Positions 1 to 7,300 of a stretch of DNA of 64,000 nt are shown piece after piece (the stretch's first letter is position 1; every line of letters begins with the position of its first letter). The stretch lies in the NCBI RefSeq assembly GCF_027947595.1, contig NZ_CP116257.1, positions 7,314,001 to 7,378,000 on the forward strand, given 5' to 3'. This stretch comes from Streptomyces lienomycini (GTDB taxonomy: Bacteria; Actinomycetota; Actinomycetes; Streptomycetales; Streptomycetaceae). Under the pieces are notes generated by a model. It was not told the origin of the DNA, ran no database searches, and was given only the letters and a program-made list of their open reading frames with translations. The position numbers were made by a program, and so were the translations under genes.

Positions 1-1
1 C

Positions 2-1108
2 ATCGCGCTCGGCCCGTACACGGTGGCCCCGCGGGGCCTGGCGTACGAGATCACGATCACGCTGACCTACGGCGAGCCGGGTCGGACGCCGCGGCCGGTG
101 TACCCGCCCGAGCGGGCCGGGGGGCGGGGCCGGGCCTGGTACCGGGGCGACTGCCACCTGCACTCCGAGTACTCCGACGGCCGCTACACCCTCGCCGAGA
201 TCGCCGGGCTGGCGCGGGCGGCGGGCCTGGACTTCATCAACTCCTCCGAGCACAACACGCACTCCGCGCACCCGCACTGGGCCGAACTGGCCGGGGACGA
301 CCTGCTGATCCTGCTCGGCGAGGAGGTGACGACCCGCAACGGCCACGTCGTCGCCCTCGGCACCGACCCCGGCACGTTCGTGGACTGGCGCTACCGGGCC
401 CGCGACAACCGCTTCGGCCGTTTCGCCCGGCAGATCCGCCGCGCGGGCGGCCTGGTCGTGCCGGCCCACCCGCACGCCACCTGCATCGGCTGCAACTGGA
501 AGTTCGGGTTCGGGGAGGCGGACGCCGTCGAGGTGTGGAACGGCGCCTACACGCCCGACGACGAGGTCGCACTGGCCGACTGGGACGGCATGCTGGTCGC
601 CGCCGTGCGCGACGGGGGCGGGGCGGGCGGCCGGGGCTGGCTCCCGGCGATGGGCAGCAGCGACTCCCACCGCTCCCCCGACGTGATCGGCCGCCCGCAG
701 ACCGTCGTCCTCGCCGACGACCTGACCCGCGAGGCGATCCAGGAGGGCATTCGCGCCGGGCGGTCGTACGTCGCCGAGTCGTCGAAGGTGTCGCTGTCCT
801 TCGGCGCGTCCGGCGGCCGGGGCGAACACGCCGGTATCGGCGAGCGGCTGCGCGTGGACGGCGACACCCCGGTCACCGTCCGCCTGGAGGTGTCGGGCGC
901 CCCGCGCTGCACGGTCCGGTTCGTCACGGACCAGGGGGTGCTGTTCACCGGCGACCCGCTGCCGGAGTCGGGCACCGGCACCGCGCAGTGGCGCACGACG
1001 GCCTCGTACGCGGCGTACGTGCGGGCGGAGGTGCGGCACGAGGCGGCGGCGGGCCCGCTGCCGGGGGCGCTCGCGGCGTTCACCAATCCGGTGTTCCTGG
1101 GCCGGTAG
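2..1108 (+). CDS. PHP-domain metallohydrolase, CehA/McbA type (5' partial)
   Basis: The reading frame is open from base 2, so the gene begins upstream of the window; the GTG at 23 is internal. The PHP signature is clear: a CHLHSEYSDG block supplies the HxH metal ligands, followed by an SSEHNT motif, an EEVTT segment and a later PAHPHA block. PHP proteins of the CehA/McbA group are secreted or cytosolic phosphoesterases that use a di- or trinuclear metal centre, and their substrate is usually unknown. The preceding residues (IALGPYTVAPRG) look like the end of an N-terminal beta domain. The 3' end overlaps the convergent EEP gene by 29 bp, so the two transcripts face each other. The family is secure; the substrate is not known. 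Confidence 0.88.
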   Translation: MALGPYTVAPRGLAYEITITLTYGEPGRTPRPVYPPERAGGRGRAWYRGDCHLHSEYSDGRYTLAEIAGLARAAGLDFINSSEHNTHSAHPHWAELAGDDLLILLGEEVTTRNGHVVALGTDPGTFVDWRYRARDNRFGRFARQIRRAGGLVVPAHPHATCIGCNWKFGFGEADAVEVWNGAYTPDDEVALADWDGMLVAAVRDGGGAGGRGWLPAMGSSDSHRSPDVIGRPQTVVLADDLTREAIQEGIRAGRSYVAESSKVSLSFGASGGRGEHAGIGERLRVDGDTPVTVRLEVSGAPRCTVRFVTDQGVLFTGDPLPESGTGTAQWRTTASYAAYVRAEVRHEAAAGPLPGALAAFTNPVFLGR

Positions 1109-1922
1109 CCGGGGCGGGGGGCGTCCCGGCGTCGGCGAGGTCGACGACGACCGCCGCGTGGTCGGAGGGCCAGACCCCGTCCACGGGACCGTCGCCGGAC
1201 CGCCGGACCGCCAGGACCCGGCCGAGTCCGCCGGGTCCCGGCGGGCCCACGTGGACGTAGTCGATCCGTACGCTCGGCTCGCCGTCCGCGTGGGCCACGT
1301 ACGGGTTGGCGGTGTCCCAGGTGCCGGACGGCGCCCCCGGCTCGGCGTGCTCCCAGGCGTCGCGCAGCCCCGCCGCCCGCAGCAGGCGGACCTCCGGCGC
1401 CCCGGGGCGGGCGTTGAAGTCACCGGTGACGACGGGCGGGTGGGCGGTGCCGTGCCGGTGCCGGGCGACGAAGGCGGCGAGGGCGGCGGCCTGCTCGCGG
1501 CGCACGGCACGGGCGCGACCGCCCGAGGTCAGGTGGACGGTGAAGAAGGGCACCCGGTGCCCGGGCACGTCCAGCCGGGCGTACGCCGCCAGCCGCCCGT
1601 CGTCCAGTTCCGCGGGGGCGGGCAGCCGCAGCACCGCCCGCTCCACCACGGGCCGGCGGCTGAGCACCGCGGTGCCGACGCCCACCGTGTCGTCCCCGAT
1701 CCGCCGCTGCCACCGCCCGGGGGCGGGCGAGGGCCACCAGGCCGCGTGCAGACCCAGGCCGCGGGCCAGCCACTCGGCGAGGTTCTCCCCTCCGTCGACG
1801 GCCCACACCTCCTGGAGGCCGACGACATCGGGCCGCAACTCCCGCAGCACGGCGAGGATCGCCTCGCGCCTCTCGGCCCACGGGCCGAACCGCCACCACA
1901 GGTTCCAGGTCACGACCCGCAC
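1080..1922 (-). CDS. Endonuclease/exonuclease/phosphatase family hydrolase
   Basis: A 280-aa protein with all EEP-fold motifs in order: VTWNLWW at the N terminus, GLQEVW (metal-binding Glu), GDFNARPG (catalytic Asp and Asn), DYVHV and a C-terminal SDHAAVVVD (catalytic Asp-His). The fold covers DNases, sphingomyelinase-like and inositol-phosphatase-like enzymes, so the substrate cannot be named. The frame stays open upstream, but the GTG at 1922 places the VTWNLWW strand at the very N terminus, as is usual, so I chose it. No signal peptide is visible, suggesting a cytosolic protein. It converges on the PHP gene with overlapping 3' ends. Confidence 0.85.
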   Translation of the reverse strand: MRVVTWNLWWRFGPWAERREAILAVLRELRPDVVGLQEVWAVDGGENLAEWLARGLGLHAAWWPSPAPGRWQRRIGDDTVGVGTAVLSRRPVVERAVLRLPAPAELDDGRLAAYARLDVPGHRVPFFTVHLTSGGRARAVRREQAAALAAFVARHRHGTAHPPVVTGDFNARPGAPEVRLLRAAGLRDAWEHAEPGAPSGTWDTANPYVAHADGEPSVRIDYVHVGPPGPGGLGRVLAVRRSGDGPVDGVWPSDHAAVVVDLADAGTPPAPATGPGTPDW

Positions 1923-2016
1923 GCCCGCACCGCCCGTCTCTCGGCCCCGTCCACACCTTCCCCCAGAGGATTTCCGGAGAACATGGAGGCACACGAGACG
2001 GGAGCGTGAACGAACG

Positions 2017-2436
2017 ATGTCGTCCTCCGCCGAGAAGGCCGAGAGCAAGTACCGGGCCGTGACGGCCTTCCAGCGCCGGCTCAACGCGGTCGTGCGCCGG
2101 CTTCCGGGGCAGACCCTGCTGGAGACCACCGGCCGCGTCTCCGGCCTCCCCCGCCGCACCCCGGTGGGCGGACGCCGGACCGGGGACTCCTTCTGGCTGG
2201 TGTCGGAGTTCGGGGAACGGTCCCAGTACGTCCGCAACATCCGGGCCGATCCGCGCGTACGGGTGCGCCTGCGGGGCCGCTGGTACCCGGGAACGGCCCA
2301 CCTCCTGCCCGACGACGACCCGCTCGCCCGCCTGCGCCGCCTCCCCCGCTACAACGGCCTCGTGGTGCGGGCGATGGGCGTCCGGACGGGACTGCTGACG
2401 GTACGGGTGGAGCTGCGGGGGCAAGGGAGCAGGTGA
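2017..2436 (+). CDS. Nitroreductase/deazaflavin-dependent oxidoreductase (DDN-like split beta-barrel)
   Basis: A 139-aa protein with the core of the actinobacterial F420-dependent DDN-like family: an LLETTGRVSGLPRRTPV strand, FWLVSEFGERSQYVRNI and a following RVRLRGRWYPGTA strand. Such proteins bind deazaflavin F420 in a split beta-barrel and reduce quinones or other substrates; the physiological substrate here is unknown. The ATG at 2017 is preceded by a purine-rich GGGAG. It reads rightward toward afsR, 90 bp away, but that gap is long enough for a separate afsR promoter. Length fits the family (about 130-150 aa). Confidence 0.8.
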   Translation: MSSSAEKAESKYRAVTAFQRRLNAVVRRLPGQTLLETTGRVSGLPRRTPVGGRRTGDSFWLVSEFGERSQYVRNIRADPRVRVRLRGRWYPGTAHLLPDDDPLARLRRLPRYNGLVVRAMGVRTGLLTVRVELRGQGSR

Positions 2437-2526
2437 GGAACCTGTGATCGGCGTCTCCCACGGCTGACGCGGTCGGCATGAACAAGGCAAACTGGCCTGG
2501 TTGCTCAGGATGTCTAGGGGGACGGC

Positions 2527-5499
2527 ATGGACGGTGTACCGCGGGTTCCGGAGCAGCGGCGCCCCGGATCCCCGGCGGAACCGGACGGGCCGGCCGCGCT
2601 CCGCTTCGGTGTGCTCGGACCGGTGCGTGCCTGGCGCGGCGAGGAGACGCTGGCCACCGGCTCACCCCAGCAGCGCGCGCTGCTGGCCGCCCTGCTGCTC
2701 CGCGAGGGCCGTACGGCGACGGCGGCCGAGCTGATCGACGCCCTGTGGGGCGAGGAGCCGCCGTCGCAGGCGCTGGCGGCGGTGCGGACGTACGCGTCCC
2801 GGCTGCGCAAGGTCCTGGACCCCGGCGTGCTGGCCAGCGAGTCGGGCGGGTACGCCGTGCGGGGCCTGGCCGAGGGGGCGTTGGACCTGGCGAGGGCGCA
2901 GGACCTGGCCGCCGAGGCCGAGAAGGCCAGGAGCTCCGGAGACCTGGGCCACGCCCGCGACCTGCTGCGCCGGGCACTGGCCCTGTGGGACGGCGAGGTC
3001 CTGGCCGGCGTACCGGGCCCGTACGCCCAGACGCAGCGCGTCCGCCTGGGCGAATGGCGGCTGCAACTCCTGGAGACCCGCCTCGACATGGACCTCGAGC
3101 AGGGCTGCCACGCCGAGTCCGTCTCGGAACTGACCGCGCTCACGGCGGCCCACCCCCTGCGCGAACGCCTGCGGGAGCTGCTGATGCTGGCCCTGTACCG
3201 CAGCGGGCGCCAGGCGGAGGCCCTCGCGGTCTACGCGGACACGCGGCGCCTGCTCGCCGACGAGCTGGGCGTCGACCCGCGCCCCGGCCTCCAGGAGCTC
3301 CAGCAGGGCATCCTCCGGGCCGATCCGCACCTGGCGGAGCCTCCCGCACCGGCCGCGGACACGGCGCCGCTCCCGGTACGTCCGGCGCAACTCCCGGCGA
3401 CGGTGCCCGACTTCACCGGTCGCGCGTCCTTCGTCCGCGAGCTGAGCGGTGTCCTGTCCGCGGCGTCCGGGGGCGCGACGACGGGCCGGGTGATGGCGGT
3501 GTCGGCGCTGGCCGGCATCGGCGGCGTCGGCAAGACGACCCTCGCGGTGCACGTCGCCCACCGGGCGCGGGCCGCCTTCCCGGACGGGCAGCTGTACGTC
3601 GACCTCCAGGGTGCCGGCGCGCGGCCCGCGGAGCCGGAGACGGTGCTGGGCTCCTTCCTGCGGGCCCTGGGCACCGCCGACTCGGCCGTCCCCGACTCGC
3701 TGGAGGAGCGGGCCGCCCTGTACCGCTCCGTCCTGGACGGCCGCCGTGTCCTCGTCCTGCTGGACAACGCCCGCGACGCCGCCCAGGTGCGGCCGCTGCT
3801 GCCCGGCACGGAGGGCTGCGCCGCGCTGGTGACGGCCCGGGTGCGGATGGTGGACCTGGCCGGGGCGCACCTGGTCGACCTGGACGTGATGTCGCCCGAG
3901 GAGGCGCTGGTCCTCTTCACGAGGATCGTGGGCGAGGAGCGGGTGGCATCGGAGCGGAAGGCGGCGCTCGACGTGGTCGGCGCGTGCGGTTTCCTGCCGC
4001 TGGCGATCCGCGTCGCCGCGTCCCGGCTGGCGGCCCGCCGTACGTGGACCGTCTCCGTGCTGGCGGCGAAGCTGGCGGACGAGCGACGCCGTCTGGACGA
4101 GCTGCAGGCCGGTGACCTGGCGGTCGAGGCCACCTTCGAACTGGGCTACGGCCAGCTGGAACCGGCCCAGGCCCGCGCCTTCCGGCTGCTGGGTCTGGCG
4201 GACGGCCCGGACATCTCCCTCGCGGCCGCGGCGGCGGTCCTGGACCTCCCGGCGCAGGACACGGAGGACCTCCTGGAGTCCCTGGTGGACACGTCGTTGC
4301 TCGAATCGGCGGCGCCGGGCCGCTACCGCCTCCACGACCTGGTCCGCCTCTACGCGCGTGCGTGCGCGGAGCGGGACGAGCAGCCGCCCGGCGAGCGGGC
4401 GGCGGCGCTGTCGCGGCTGCTGGACTTCTACCTGGCGACGGCCGCGGGGGTGTACGCGATCGAGCGGCCCGGGGACCGGCTGGTGGACGGCCTGGAGCCG
4501 ACGGAGTACCCGGGCCTGACGTTCACCGAGGGGTCGGCGGCCCTGGACTGGCTGTACACCGAGGCTGGGCCGCTGCTGGCGTGCGTGCGGCAGTCCGTGG
4601 GGACGGGCAGGCTGCGGCGTGCGGTGGACCTGCTGTGGGCGGCCAAGGACCTCACGGAGTCCGGGGCCGACTCCCACCAGTACGAGGCGACGGCCAGGGG
4701 GATGTGCGAGGCGACGCGCACGGCCGGCGACACCCTGGCCGAGGGACGGGCACGGACGGTGCTCACCGACGTCCTGCTGGTGACCGGCCGCATCCCGCAG
4801 GCGGAGGTGGAGTCGCGGCTGGCCATGCGGCTCGCGGAGTCCGTCGACGACGGCGCCGCGGTGAGCTGGGTCGCCAACAGCCTGGGGCTCATCTGCCTGC
4901 ACCAGGGACGGCACACCGACAGCAAGCCGTTCTTCGAGCGGGCCATCGAGGGATTCCGCGCCCTGTGCAACCGTCCGCCCGAGGCGACGGCCCTGTGCAA
5001 CCTCTCGCGGGCCCACCTGGGAGCCGGCGACGTCGCCCAGGCCGTGGACTTCGCGCGGCGGGGGCTGGACGCGCACGCCGAGTTCGGCAGGACCGTGCGT
5101 CTGGCCAACAGCCACTACGCGCTGGGCATCGCCCTCAACCGGGCCGACCGGCACACGGAGGCGCTCGGGCACTTCTCCGAGGCATTGACGATCTTCACCG
5201 CGCACCGGCAGCGGCTGTGGGAGGGCACGACGAACTACCGCATCGCCGAGGTCCACCTCGCCGCCCAGCGTCCCGCGCAGGCGGCGCAGCACGCCGAACA
5301 GGCCCTCGCGCTGGGCTGCATCGGGGGTGACCGCATGCAGGGCAACGTCCTGACCCTGCTGGGCCGGGCCCTGTCCGGGCTGGAGCAGACGGACCGGGCC
5401 AGGGCCTGCTGGAGCAAGGCCCTGCGGCTGTACGAGCAGGAGGGCGCCGAGGAGGCGAGCGAGGCGAGGGCCCTGCTCAGGCCCGCTTCGGCCGCGTGA
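2527..5499 (+). CDS. afsR: AfsR: SARP-family pleiotropic activator with NB-ARC ATPase and TPR domains
   Basis: This 990-aa protein has the AfsR architecture. An OmpR-like winged helix (about residues 25-105, LRFGVLGPVRAWRG onward) is followed by a BTAD helical domain to about residue 265, an NB-ARC ATPase with P-loop GIGGVGKTT at residues 330-338, and a C-terminal TPR array from about residue 720. S. coelicolor AfsR (993 aa) is phosphorylated on Ser/Thr by AfsK and other kinases and then activates afsS, raising actinorhodin and undecylprodigiosin production. The ATG at 2527 gives almost the S. coelicolor length. The downstream neighbour afsS and the nearby afsK confirm identity. An AfsR-type operator lies about 20 bp after its stop codon. 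Confidence 0.96.
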   Translation: MDGVPRVPEQRRPGSPAEPDGPAALRFGVLGPVRAWRGEETLATGSPQQRALLAALLLREGRTATAAELIDALWGEEPPSQALAAVRTYASRLRKVLDPGVLASESGGYAVRGLAEGALDLARAQDLAAEAEKARSSGDLGHARDLLRRALALWDGEVLAGVPGPYAQTQRVRLGEWRLQLLETRLDMDLEQGCHAESVSELTALTAAHPLRERLRELLMLALYRSGRQAEALAVYADTRRLLADELGVDPRPGLQELQQGILRADPHLAEPPAPAADTAPLPVRPAQLPATVPDFTGRASFVRELSGVLSAASGGATTGRVMAVSALAGIGGVGKTTLAVHVAHRARAAFPDGQLYVDLQGAGARPAEPETVLGSFLRALGTADSAVPDSLEERAALYRSVLDGRRVLVLLDNARDAAQVRPLLPGTEGCAALVTARVRMVDLAGAHLVDLDVMSPEEALVLFTRIVGEERVASERKAALDVVGACGFLPLAIRVAASRLAARRTWTVSVLAAKLADERRRLDELQAGDLAVEATFELGYGQLEPAQARAFRLLGLADGPDISLAAAAAVLDLPAQDTEDLLESLVDTSLLESAAPGRYRLHDLVRLYARACAERDEQPPGERAAALSRLLDFYLATAAGVYAIERPGDRLVDGLEPTEYPGLTFTEGSAALDWLYTEAGPLLACVRQSVGTGRLRRAVDLLWAAKDLTESGADSHQYEATARGMCEATRTAGDTLAEGRARTVLTDVLLVTGRIPQAEVESRLAMRLAESVDDGAAVSWVANSLGLICLHQGRHTDSKPFFERAIEGFRALCNRPPEATALCNLSRAHLGAGDVAQAVDFARRGLDAHAEFGRTVRLANSHYALGIALNRADRHTEALGHFSEALTIFTAHRQRLWEGTTNYRIAEVHLAAQRPAQAAQHAEQALALGCIGGDRMQGNVLTLLGRALSGLEQTDRARACWSKALRLYEQEGAEEASEARALLRPASAA

Positions 5500-5519
5500 G
5501 TCGGCCGCGTACGACGGGC

Positions 5520-5541
5520 GTTCAGCATTCGTTTATCGCCC
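5520..5541 (+). promoter_or_regulatory. AfsR/PhoP-type tandem 11-nt direct repeat upstream of afsS
   Basis: Two adjacent 11-nt units, GTTCAGCATTC and GTTTATCGCCC, lie 160-180 bp before the afsS start. The G(T/G)TCA-type direct-repeat layout matches the overlapping AfsR/PhoP operator described at the S. coelicolor afsS promoter, where AfsR recruits RNA polymerase and PhoP competes. The second unit could overlap a -35 element, with TACCCG about 17 bp further on as a weak -10. Only the repeat itself is seen directly; its function is inferred from position and resemblance. Confidence 0.65.
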
Positions 5542-5700
5542 CCCGGCATGGTCGTACCCGTCACACCGTCGCGTCGGGGGGCAGACGGTCTGACGGGAGC
5601 CGACCGGTTATGGTGCGGCTCCGACGCCCGCCCGGCGGCCTACGGGGGAGCTACCGGGCGGGCGTTCGCCACATGTCGTTACACCGGAGGGACCAAGCCC

Positions 5701-5925
5701 ATGAGCGAGAACCAGCAGGACACGGAAGCGACGGCCACGGGCGAGGCGGCCTCCGACGAGACCTTCACGACGCTCGAGAACCCCATGCCCGCGCCGCCGA
5801 AGGACGGGGCCGTCAGGACGCTGGAGAACCCGATGCCCAGCGGACCGGCCAAGCCCGACGTCAGGACCATGGAGAACCCCATGCCGGCCCCGCCCGCCCT
5901 GGACCTGGACGGCGACGGCAAGTAG
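5701..5925 (+). CDS. afsS: AfsS (AfsR2) small regulatory protein
   Basis: A 74-aa acidic, unstructured protein with three evenly spaced heptads, TLENPMP at residues 24-30 and 40-46 and TMENPMP at 56-62, one every 16 residues. These T-(L/M)-ENPMP repeats are the hallmark of AfsS, the small effector switched on by AfsR that stimulates antibiotic pathway regulators by an unresolved mechanism. S. coelicolor AfsS is 63 aa, so this one is slightly longer at its ends. The ATG at 5701 is preceded by ACCGGAGGGACC, a good ribosome-binding site. The frame is open further upstream but lacks the family's start. A strong hairpin follows the gene. Confidence 0.95.
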   Translation: MSENQQDTEATATGEAASDETFTTLENPMPAPPKDGAVRTLENPMPSGPAKPDVRTMENPMPAPPALDLDGDGK

Positions 5926-5946
5926 ACCCTTTCCCGCACGGGGATC

Positions 5947-5980
5947 GGCCGCGGCGGCGCGGAGGGGAGCCGCCGCGGCC
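5947..5980. terminator. Hairpin terminator between convergent afsS and the next gene
   Basis: A perfect 12-bp stem (GGCCGCGGCGGC pairing with GCCGCCGCGGCC) encloses a 10-nt loop. It lies 21 bp after the afsS stop and 33 bp before the end of the leftward nucleotidyltransferase-like gene, so it can serve both strands. There is no U tract, as is common in Streptomyces. Confidence 0.75.
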
Positions 5981-6013
5981 GCCGTGTGTCGTACGGCGTG
6001 AGGGGGGACGGTC

Positions 6014-6616
6014 TCAGACCCGCCCACCGAGTCGCGCGAGCTCGTCCGCGCGGCGGAGGTCCTTCGGACGGCCGAGGGCGCGGCGCATGCGGATCAGGTC
6101 GTCGAGCGCGACGTAGCGGACGGTGAAGCCGGCCGGGTCGCGCGTGGTGTCCGCCCGGGTCAGGCAGGGCGCGACGTCCATGGCGCCCCAGGGGAGGGCC
6201 GGGGTGCACAGGTCGCCGTCGGCGCCGGGCACCCGGTAGGCGACCTGGGAGCGGTCGAGGTCGGGTGGTTCGGCGCAGCCGGACCGGGCGAGCGCCTCGC
6301 GCAGGGCGCGGGCCTCGCCGGGGGTGCCGTCCCAGAGCAGGTCGAGGTCTCCGGTCAGTTCCGTGGAGCCGTGCATGATGCCGGCGACCTGGCCGACGAC
6401 CACGGCGTGCGAGCGGGCGTCGTGGAGCGCCCGGAGGAGGGGGAAGGGGTCGAAGCCCAGTGCCCCGTCGGTGGCGAAGGTGCCCCGGAGGTCGTCGGCG
6501 TCCTCCGGGCGGTGGCCGGTGGGGGCGCGTCCCCGCGTGGCGTCCCCGGTCCGGGCGACCGCCCGCCGCAGGCGCAGGGCGGCCGCGGTAGGGGCTGCCG
6601 GGTCGTTCGGGTCCAT
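6014..6616 (-). CDS. Nucleotidyltransferase-fold protein (hypothetical)
   Basis: A 200-aa protein. The segment VVVGQVAGIMHGSTELTGDLDLLWDG matches the start of a DNA polymerase beta-like nucleotidyltransferase: a hydrophobic strand, a Gly-rich turn and a DLDL acidic pair about 13 residues later. Its C-terminal DDLIRMRRALGRPKDLRRADEL resembles the helix found in AbiEii/MNT-like proteins. Whether it transfers nucleotides is unknown, since the usual GS pair of the motif is not obvious. The ATG at 6616 has a GGAGGGGG site upstream. It lies between afsS and afsK but nothing ties it to AfsK signalling. Confidence 0.6.
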   Translation of the reverse strand: MDPNDPAAPTAAALRLRRAVARTGDATRGRAPTGHRPEDADDLRGTFATDGALGFDPFPLLRALHDARSHAVVVGQVAGIMHGSTELTGDLDLLWDGTPGEARALREALARSGCAEPPDLDRSQVAYRVPGADGDLCTPALPWGAMDVAPCLTRADTTRDPAGFTVRYVALDDLIRMRRALGRPKDLRRADELARLGGRV

Positions 6617-6657
6617 TCCCTTGTCCCCCTCCGTCGGTGCCGGTGCCGCCGCGCGCC

Positions 6658-7209
6658 CTAGGAGGCGGGCAGCGGCGCGGTCACCGTGTGGTCCAGTTCG
6701 CAGTGGTCGGGGGCGTCGGAGCCGTCGAAGGGGACGCGGACCGCGCCCACCCCCTCCGCGGGGACGGTGACCTCCTCGCTGCCCTCGCCGAGCGTCGTGC
6801 CGGCCGCGTCCTTGAAGAGCACCGTGACGGGGAACGTGTACTCGACGGCGTTCGGGTTGGTGACCTCGACCGTGGCGTACGGCTCCGACTCCTTGGCGCA
6901 GGCGACCAGGGTCAGGGCCGCTGCCTCGGCCTCGTCACCGCCGCCACCGCCGCTCGCGTCGTCGTAGGTGTCGTCGTCGTAGTCGTCGCCGCTGCTGCCG
7001 CCGCCGCTGCCGCTGTACGTGTCGTCGTCGTCCTTGTAGGCGCCGCCGCCCGACGAGGACGACGAGCCGTCGTGGTCCTGGCCCGAACTGCTGCAGCCGC
7101 CCCCACCGTCGCCCCCGTGACCGTGGCGGCCGGTCGAGAAGCCGGTCAGGCTGAGGACCACCAGTGCCGAGATCGCCGTGTACCTGAGTGCCCGCCCCCG
7201 TGTCGTCAT
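6658..7209 (-). CDS. Secreted low-complexity protein with C-terminal beta domain
   Basis: A 183-aa protein. An N-terminal basic stretch and a hydrophobic helix (YTAISALVVLSLTGFS) form a signal sequence or membrane anchor. Then comes a linker of about 70 residues made almost only of G, S, D and Y, with runs such as DDDDTYSGSGGGSSGDDYDDD. The last 90 residues form a compact beta-rich domain (TLVACAKESEPYATVEVTN to the end), probably FxLYD/DUF4352-like and extracellular. No lipobox is convincing. The ATG at 7209 was chosen over the in-frame GTG at 7218; neither has a strong ribosome-binding site. Function unknown. Confidence 0.6.
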   Translation of the reverse strand: MTTRGRALRYTAISALVVLSLTGFSTGRHGHGGDGGGGCSSSGQDHDGSSSSSGGGAYKDDDDTYSGSGGGSSGDDYDDDTYDDASGGGGGDEAEAAALTLVACAKESEPYATVEVTNPNAVEYTFPVTVLFKDAAGTTLGEGSEEVTVPAEGVGAVRVPFDGSDAPDHCELDHTVTAPLPAS

Positions 7210-7300
7210 GGCGATCACGCTAGGGGGTGCATGTCACGGACACGTCACCGGTCGGCCACGGCCGCTCACGCCGTACGGGGCCGTCGCCCCGTGAGCGCCC

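Noticed and set aside
2662..5292. An 876-codon minus-strand frame opposite afsR
   Set aside because: Antisense to AfsR; the product is His/Arg/Gln rich shadow sequence.
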